DNA from: Candidatus Kuenenbacteria bacterium CG10_big_fil_rev_8_21_14_0_10_36_11
GTDB taxonomy: Bacteria > Patescibacteriota > Patescibacteriia > UBA2196
NCBI GenBank assembly: GCA_002778535.1
Contig: PFBP01000042.1
Location: 200 to 10,090, forward strand
DNA length: 9,891 nucleotides
Direction: 5' to 3'
Made by a program: the position numbers and the translations under genes. Every line of letters starts with the position of its first letter. Positions within the stretch are counted from its first letter, which is position 1. Below, in pieces: positions 6,059 through 9,891 of this stretch. The notes below the pieces were generated by a model that was given only the letters and a program-made list of their open reading frames with translations, was not told the origin of the DNA and did no database searches.

Positions 6059-7477
6059 ATGTCAACCCTTACTCCTCAATCAAAAGATTTTTCTGCCTGG
6101 TATAACGAAGTGGTTATTGCTGCTGGTTTGGCTGATTATTCTGATGTCAAAGGCTGCATGATTATTAAACCATACGGCTATGCGCTTTGGGAAAATATCC
6201 AAAAAATAATGGATGAAAAAATTAAAGAATTAGGCGTGGAAAATGTTTATCTGCCTCTTTTTATTCCAGAAAGCTATTTAAAAAAAGAAGCTGAACATGT
6301 AAAAGGTTTTGCTCCTGAAGTTGTCTGGGTCACAGAAGCCGGGGACAAAAAATTAGAGGAAAAATTAGCCATTCGTCCGACTTCAGAAACTGTGATGTAT
6401 CGCACTTTTGCCAAATGGATTTCTTCTTACCGCGATCTGCCTTTAAAAGTTAATCAATGGTGCAATGTGGTGCGCTGGGAAATGCGCACGCGGCTATTTT
6501 TGCGCACCACTGAATTTTTATGGCAAGAAGGACATACTTTGCATGCGACAAAAGAAGAAGCGGATGAAATGGTTGAAGCGGCTTTAACTATGTATCAAAA
6601 ATTTGTTAATGATTATTTAGCTGTTGATGTTTTAAAAGGCATAAAATCAGAATCAGAAAAATTTGCCGGGGCCTCTTACACTAAATCAATTGAAGGCATA
6701 ATGAAAGATGGCAAAGCTTTGCAGATGGGCACTTCGCATTCGCTCGGCCAAAATTTTGCCAAGACTTTTGACATAAAATTTTTAGACAAAAACGGTTCAG
6801 AGCAGACTCCCTGGCCCACGAGCTGGGGCATTTCCACACGCCTGATTGGCGGCCTGATTATGGCTCATGGCGATGATAAGGGTTTGATTTTACCGCCAGC
6901 GATCGCGCCGATTCAAATTGTCATTATTCCAATCTGGAAAAATGAACAAGAAAAAGAAAAAATTAAAAAATATGCGGAACGAATAATTAAAGAGCTTAAA
7001 AAATTTAAAATAAAAATTGACTGGGATGAGACAAAATCTCCTGGCTGGAAATTTAATGAGTATGAATTAAAAGGCGTGCCTTTGCGTTTGGAAGTCGGGC
7101 CAAAAGACGAAATTGAACAAAAAGTTATTTTGGTCAGACGCGATAATGGTGGAAAAACAGCAATTGATTTTAATGAACTGAAAAATAAAAGCAAAGCAGT
7201 ATTGAAAAAAATTCAAAAAAATTTATTAAAAATAAATAAAGAATTTATCAGAAACAGCGAGAGAAAATTTAATAACTATAATGATTATAAAAAAGAAATA
7301 GGGGAGAGCAATTTTTTAGCTCTTATTCATTGGTGCGGAAGTATAAAATGCGAAGAGCAGATTAAAAACGACACTAAAGCCACGATCAGAATTTACGCTA
7401 AAAATAAAAGACCGGGCAAATGCCTGGTCTGCAGCCAAAAAACTAATGATTTAGTTTATTTAGCTAAAGCTTACTAA
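6059..7477 (+). CDS. proS: Prolyl-tRNA synthetase, archaeal/eukaryotic-type
   Basis: This class II enzyme charges tRNA-Pro with proline. The N-terminal FSAWYNEVVIAAGLADYS and motif 1 region KGCMIIKPYGYALWENI (31-47) are typical of the archaeal/eukaryotic type. Other landmarks are RPTSET (from R106), motif 2 around R139-WEMRTR...FLWQEGHT (139-160) and motif 3 STRLIGGLIMAHGDD with R261. Only about 120 residues separate the motif 2 and motif 3 arginines, leaving no room for the INS editing domain of the standard bacterial form. The anticodon-binding domain covers about 285-385. The C-terminal domain has a four-cysteine zinc site (C426, C431, C455, C458) and ends in the characteristic YLAKAY, the free C-terminal tyrosine typical of this type. 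The protein of 472 residues appears complete. It starts 4 nt after the small helical gene, without a Shine-Dalgarno site. Confidence 0.96.
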   Translation: MSTLTPQSKDFSAWYNEVVIAAGLADYSDVKGCMIIKPYGYALWENIQKIMDEKIKELGVENVYLPLFIPESYLKKEAEHVKGFAPEVVWVTEAGDKKLEEKLAIRPTSETVMYRTFAKWISSYRDLPLKVNQWCNVVRWEMRTRLFLRTTEFLWQEGHTLHATKEEADEMVEAALTMYQKFVNDYLAVDVLKGIKSESEKFAGASYTKSIEGIMKDGKALQMGTSHSLGQNFAKTFDIKFLDKNGSEQTPWPTSWGISTRLIGGLIMAHGDDKGLILPPAIAPIQIVIIPIWKNEQEKEKIKKYAERIIKELKKFKIKIDWDETKSPGWKFNEYELKGVPLRLEVGPKDEIEQKVILVRRDNGGKTAIDFNELKNKSKAVLKKIQKNLLKINKEFIRNSERKFNNYNDYKKEIGESNFLALIHWCGSIKCEEQIKNDTKATIRIYAKNKRPGKCLVCSQKTNDLVYLAKAY

Positions 7478-7500
7478 GTTAATACAAAAATAAAATTTAT

Positions 7501-8523
7501 ATGAAAGAATTGGAATTAAATAAAATTTATAACCAAGATTGTTTAGAAGGTTTGAAAGAAATGCCAGATAATTCAGTGGATGTAGTAATAACAGATCCAC
7601 CTTATTGGCTTGGTTCATATTTATCAATTGACAAAAATGGACAATATGTAGGAGATACAAAAGATATTGTAAATTCTTGGAATGTTGGGGATGGTTATTG
7701 GATAGAAAAAGTTTTAACAGAAATTCATAGGGTTCTTAAATTTGGCGGTTATTGTTTATTATTTTCAATAGATCGTTTTGTTGATTTACCAGCCTACAAC
7801 GCAAGAAAAGTTGGATTTGATGTCTGCCAAAGCATTTATTGGAAATTTGAACAAGGCATGCCGAAAGGCATTGATACAAGAAAAAGGGTTGAAGCGCTAA
7901 TTTTTCACGGAAACGCATCAACCAGTTCTTTGCGCAAACAAGAATATGAAAATCCTACTGGCGAGGAAATTTCCGTGCGTGCTGGTAATAATGGTTTTAT
8001 AAATGATGTCCAGATTAGAAAAAGAAAAAACGGCACTAAACCGCTAACAGAAATAGGAAATTATTTTGAAGGCACAAAATATGGATTAGCCACGCTTGCT
8101 CCGCAAATAGAAATTATTTGTGTGTTTCGTAAAAAGAAAAAAACGGAAAATTATGCAAAAGATATTTTAGAATCTCAAAAAGACACATCAATTCATCCGT
8201 CTGTAATAAATACGCGGCAAATTCAAGAAGAAGATGGAATTTTCCCGTCGCAACTTATTATAGAAGCACCAAAACCAAGAGGCGAAGAAAAACAGGACAA
8301 TGAACATCCAACAGTCAAACCATTGTCTCTAATCTTAAAACTAATTAAACTCTTTACAATGCCAGATCAAATTGTTTTAGACCCTTTTTTAGGATCTGGT
8401 ACAACAGCAGTAGCTTGTGTTGAATTAAATCGCAAATATATTGGTTTTGAAATTGACAAAAAATATTACAATATCGCTGAAAGGCGGCTACAAAAAATTT
8501 ATGATAAACCAAAATTACTTTAA
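7501..8523 (+). CDS. Beta-class DNA methyltransferase (N6-adenine or N4-cytosine) of a type II R-M system
   Basis: The enzyme transfers a methyl group from S-adenosylmethionine to a base amino group within a specific DNA site, protecting host DNA from the partner nuclease. Catalytic motif IV, D32-P-P-Y35, is N-terminal, and the AdoMet-binding motif DPFLGSGTT (294-302) is near the C-terminus followed by IGFEIDKKYYNIAERRL. This order defines the beta class. HPTVKPLSLI before the FxGxG motif is the usual motif X region. DPPY favours N6-adenine, but N4-cytosine is possible. The middle, about 120-270, rich in Lys/Arg, should be the target-recognition region; the specificity cannot be read. The gene starts 23 nt after proS, after the AT-rich leader AATTTAT, and overlaps the next gene by 23 nt. 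No specificity or helicase gene accompanies it, arguing against type I or III. Confidence 0.93.
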   Translation: MKELELNKIYNQDCLEGLKEMPDNSVDVVITDPPYWLGSYLSIDKNGQYVGDTKDIVNSWNVGDGYWIEKVLTEIHRVLKFGGYCLLFSIDRFVDLPAYNARKVGFDVCQSIYWKFEQGMPKGIDTRKRVEALIFHGNASTSSLRKQEYENPTGEEISVRAGNNGFINDVQIRKRKNGTKPLTEIGNYFEGTKYGLATLAPQIEIICVFRKKKKTENYAKDILESQKDTSIHPSVINTRQIQEEDGIFPSQLIIEAPKPRGEEKQDNEHPTVKPLSLILKLIKLFTMPDQIVLDPFLGSGTTAVACVELNRKYIGFEIDKKYYNIAERRLQKIYDKPKLL

Positions 8524-9163
8524 GCAAGATGTTTCTGAAATTAAACCAATACTTTCTAAAATGCAGACGGTTTGGGATGGAAAAAATGCCATATTGGAAA
8601 TGAAAGAAAAAAATTATTCCCACTGGAAACAAATGGAATGGATGGGTTTTTACTTTCAATTTTTATGCGAGAATAATTTGCAAGATGTCCTTACAATACC
8701 GGGACCGGCTTATAATAACGTTTCTTTTGACGGTGTTAAAAATATTCCGTGGGATTTTAAAGCACACGCCATCAATACAAGCAGCCATCAAATTATAGTT
8801 AATGATAGTGAAGCTACCGCTCAAGCAATTAAAGATTACTGCGAGGTTGGTTTGATTTTAGCATTAGGTGAAGTTATTTATAATGATGTTAAAAGAACAT
8901 TTCAAAAATGGCATGAGAAATTAAAAGGCGGAAAATCAAAATTTGAAATGGCAAGAATTGAAAGAGGAGCTTGGTCGCGATTACGAAAAGTTTCCTTTAA
9001 GCTCAAACAAATCTCTTTTATTAAAATAACGGACGAAACACTTATAAAATGTGGTTCATTCCAGACAGATTTTAGAAATTCCGATGGTAGCCCAAGAAAA
9101 GCAAAGGTTTTAATTGACCTTGAAAAATTAGATAAAGAAATAATTGATGTGATAGAATTTTAA
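8501..9163 (+). CDS. Putative type II restriction endonuclease, PD-(D/E)XK-like
   Basis: Position next to the methyltransferase and a nuclease-like signature suggest the partner restriction enzyme. I chose the ATG at 8501 (220 residues), the first ATG in the frame. The open frame extends upstream to a TTG at 8441, but that part only shadows conserved methyltransferase sequence. The candidate active site is VSFD77-GVKNIPW-D85-F-K87, a D-x7-D-x-K spacing expected of PD-(D/E)XK nucleases, preceded by a helix with E46 (WKQMEWMGFYFQFL). Lys/Arg-rich stretches at about 125-165 (KGGKSKFEMARIERGAWSRL) could contact DNA. I do not recognise a specific restriction-enzyme family. The 23-nt overlap with the methyltransferase suggests translational coupling, which would keep nuclease synthesis dependent on methyltransferase translation. 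No C-protein gene is present. Confidence 0.75.
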   Translation: MINQNYFKQDVSEIKPILSKMQTVWDGKNAILEMKEKNYSHWKQMEWMGFYFQFLCENNLQDVLTIPGPAYNNVSFDGVKNIPWDFKAHAINTSSHQIIVNDSEATAQAIKDYCEVGLILALGEVIYNDVKRTFQKWHEKLKGGKSKFEMARIERGAWSRLRKVSFKLKQISFIKITDETLIKCGSFQTDFRNSDGSPRKAKVLIDLEKLDKEIIDVIEF

Positions 9164-9176
9164 ATAACAATAACTT

Positions 9177-9891
9177 ATGTTCTTAAAAATATTATTGACC
9201 ATTTTATTTGCCAGCCAACTAAGTCCTGCTTTAAATACAGGTGGTCAGATTTTGGGTTGGCAAACTGCTATTCAAGAACAACGAGCAGGGGATAGCTTAA
9301 TCAGTCAAACACCGCAAAGAATTAATAAAAATAATCTGGGCTTAAAAATTAGCGCCAAATCAGCCCTAATCATTGATAAAAACAGCGGCCAAATTTTATG
9401 GTCTAAAAATCCTGATGAAAAACGTTCCATAGCGAGCATCACCAAACTCATGACAGTTTTAGTTTTTTTAAGCACCACTCCTGATTTAAAAAAAGAAATT
9501 GCTTTAACAGCTGATGACATCACTAGCGGCAGCAAGCTTAATGTTTTCTTGGGTGAAAAAATTCATCTGGAAAATTTATTAAATTTAGCTCTGGTGAATT
9601 CTGACAATAACGCCACCCTGGCTCTCGTGCGCGCGACAGGTTTTTCAGAACAAGAATTTGTCAAAAAAATGAATGATGCAGCTAAAAAAAATAATCTTAA
9701 CCAGACATTTTTTTCAGATCCAATCGGACTGGCAAACGGCAATGTTTCTACAGCCATTGAAACCGCCCGTCTATTAGCTCTTGCTTCCAATAACGAATTG
9801 ATTAAAAAAATATTAGCGCAAAAAAATTATAGTTTTACCAGTCTTTCTGGCCGCGCACACAGTGTCAAAAGCACGAACTCTCTTTTAAATT
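9177..9891 (+). CDS. dacA: D-alanyl-D-alanine carboxypeptidase (S11 penicillin-binding protein), 3' end outside window
   Basis: This PBP removes the terminal D-Ala from peptidoglycan pentapeptides outside the cytoplasmic membrane, limiting cross-linking. The frame runs uninterrupted from ATG 9177 to the window edge, 238 codons. Residues 1 to about 24 are a short hydrophobic signal peptide or anchor (MFLKILLTILFASQLSPAL). The region ALIIDKNSGQILWSKNPDEKRSIAS leads into the catalytic SxxK, S87-I-T-K90, then LMTVLV. The second motif is S142-D-N144 within ALVNSDNNATLAL. FSDPIGLANGN is the S11 pattern FxxPxGL; the KTG motif should lie beyond the window. A linker of about 30 residues (24-53) separates signal and domain. 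The ATG sits 13 nt after the nuclease gene behind AACTT, with no Shine-Dalgarno site. Restriction genes now separate this gene from proS. The dacA symbol reflects family, not proven orthology. Confidence 0.92.
   Translation, partial: MFLKILLTILFASQLSPALNTGGQILGWQTAIQEQRAGDSLISQTPQRINKNNLGLKISAKSALIIDKNSGQILWSKNPDEKRSIASITKLMTVLVFLSTTPDLKKEIALTADDITSGSKLNVFLGEKIHLENLLNLALVNSDNNATLALVRATGFSEQEFVKKMNDAAKKNNLNQTFFSDPIGLANGNVSTAIETARLLALASNNELIKKILAQKNYSFTSLSGRAHSVKSTNSLLN

Noticed and set aside
8441..8500. N-terminal extension of the nuclease from a TTG at 8441
   Set aside because: The extra 20 residues are the out-of-frame shadow of conserved methyltransferase sequence; the ATG at 8501 gives an ordinary small overlap.

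Overview
The window looks like part of the chromosome of an ultra-small, reduced-genome bacterium, most plausibly Patescibacteria/CPR (Parcubacteria-like). This is an inference. It rests on the AT-rich sequence with K/N/I-rich proteins, ten tightly packed genes all on the + strand, the near absence of Shine-Dalgarno sites, an archaeal/eukaryotic-type prolyl-tRNA synthetase, and a stripped-down frr-rseP-proS gene order. There is no rRNA, tRNA or CRISPR array, and no transposase.

Region 1 (1-1807) holds the C-terminal half of a GT4 glycosyltransferase, a PfkB-family sugar/nucleoside kinase and a family of palindromic repeat elements. Two directly oriented elements of about 100 bp (574-672 and 1695-1798) bracket the kinase and could each fold into a cloverleaf. 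A different partial repeat at the window's left edge (about 10-50) is read in frame by the glycosyltransferase, which also takes its C-terminal tail from the 574-672 element.

Region 2 (1808-7477) is a housekeeping run with gaps of 3-29 nt. It encodes a clamp-loader delta-prime-like subunit, a lipoprotein with seven Asp-box motifs (predicted beta-propeller), ribosome recycling factor, an RseP-type site-2 protease, a small unassigned helical protein and prolyl-tRNA synthetase. The order frr-rseP-proS matches the widespread frr-uppS-cdsA-dxr-rseP-proS cluster with the isoprenoid and phospholipid genes missing.

Region 3 (7501-9163) is a two-gene restriction-modification module. A beta-class DPPY DNA methyltransferase overlaps by 23 nt a 220-residue protein carrying a PD-(D/E)XK-like nuclease signature. 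It sits in the gene run with no visible promoter of its own.

Region 4 (9177-9891) is the N-terminal 238 codons of a D-Ala-D-Ala carboxypeptidase (penicillin-binding protein, S11 family) that runs off the right edge.

No gene-free stretch exceeds 300 bases. The largest gap (1690-1807) is nearly filled by a repeat element. Most genes from 1808 onward could lie on one long transcript, because no promoter or intrinsic terminator is evident between them.
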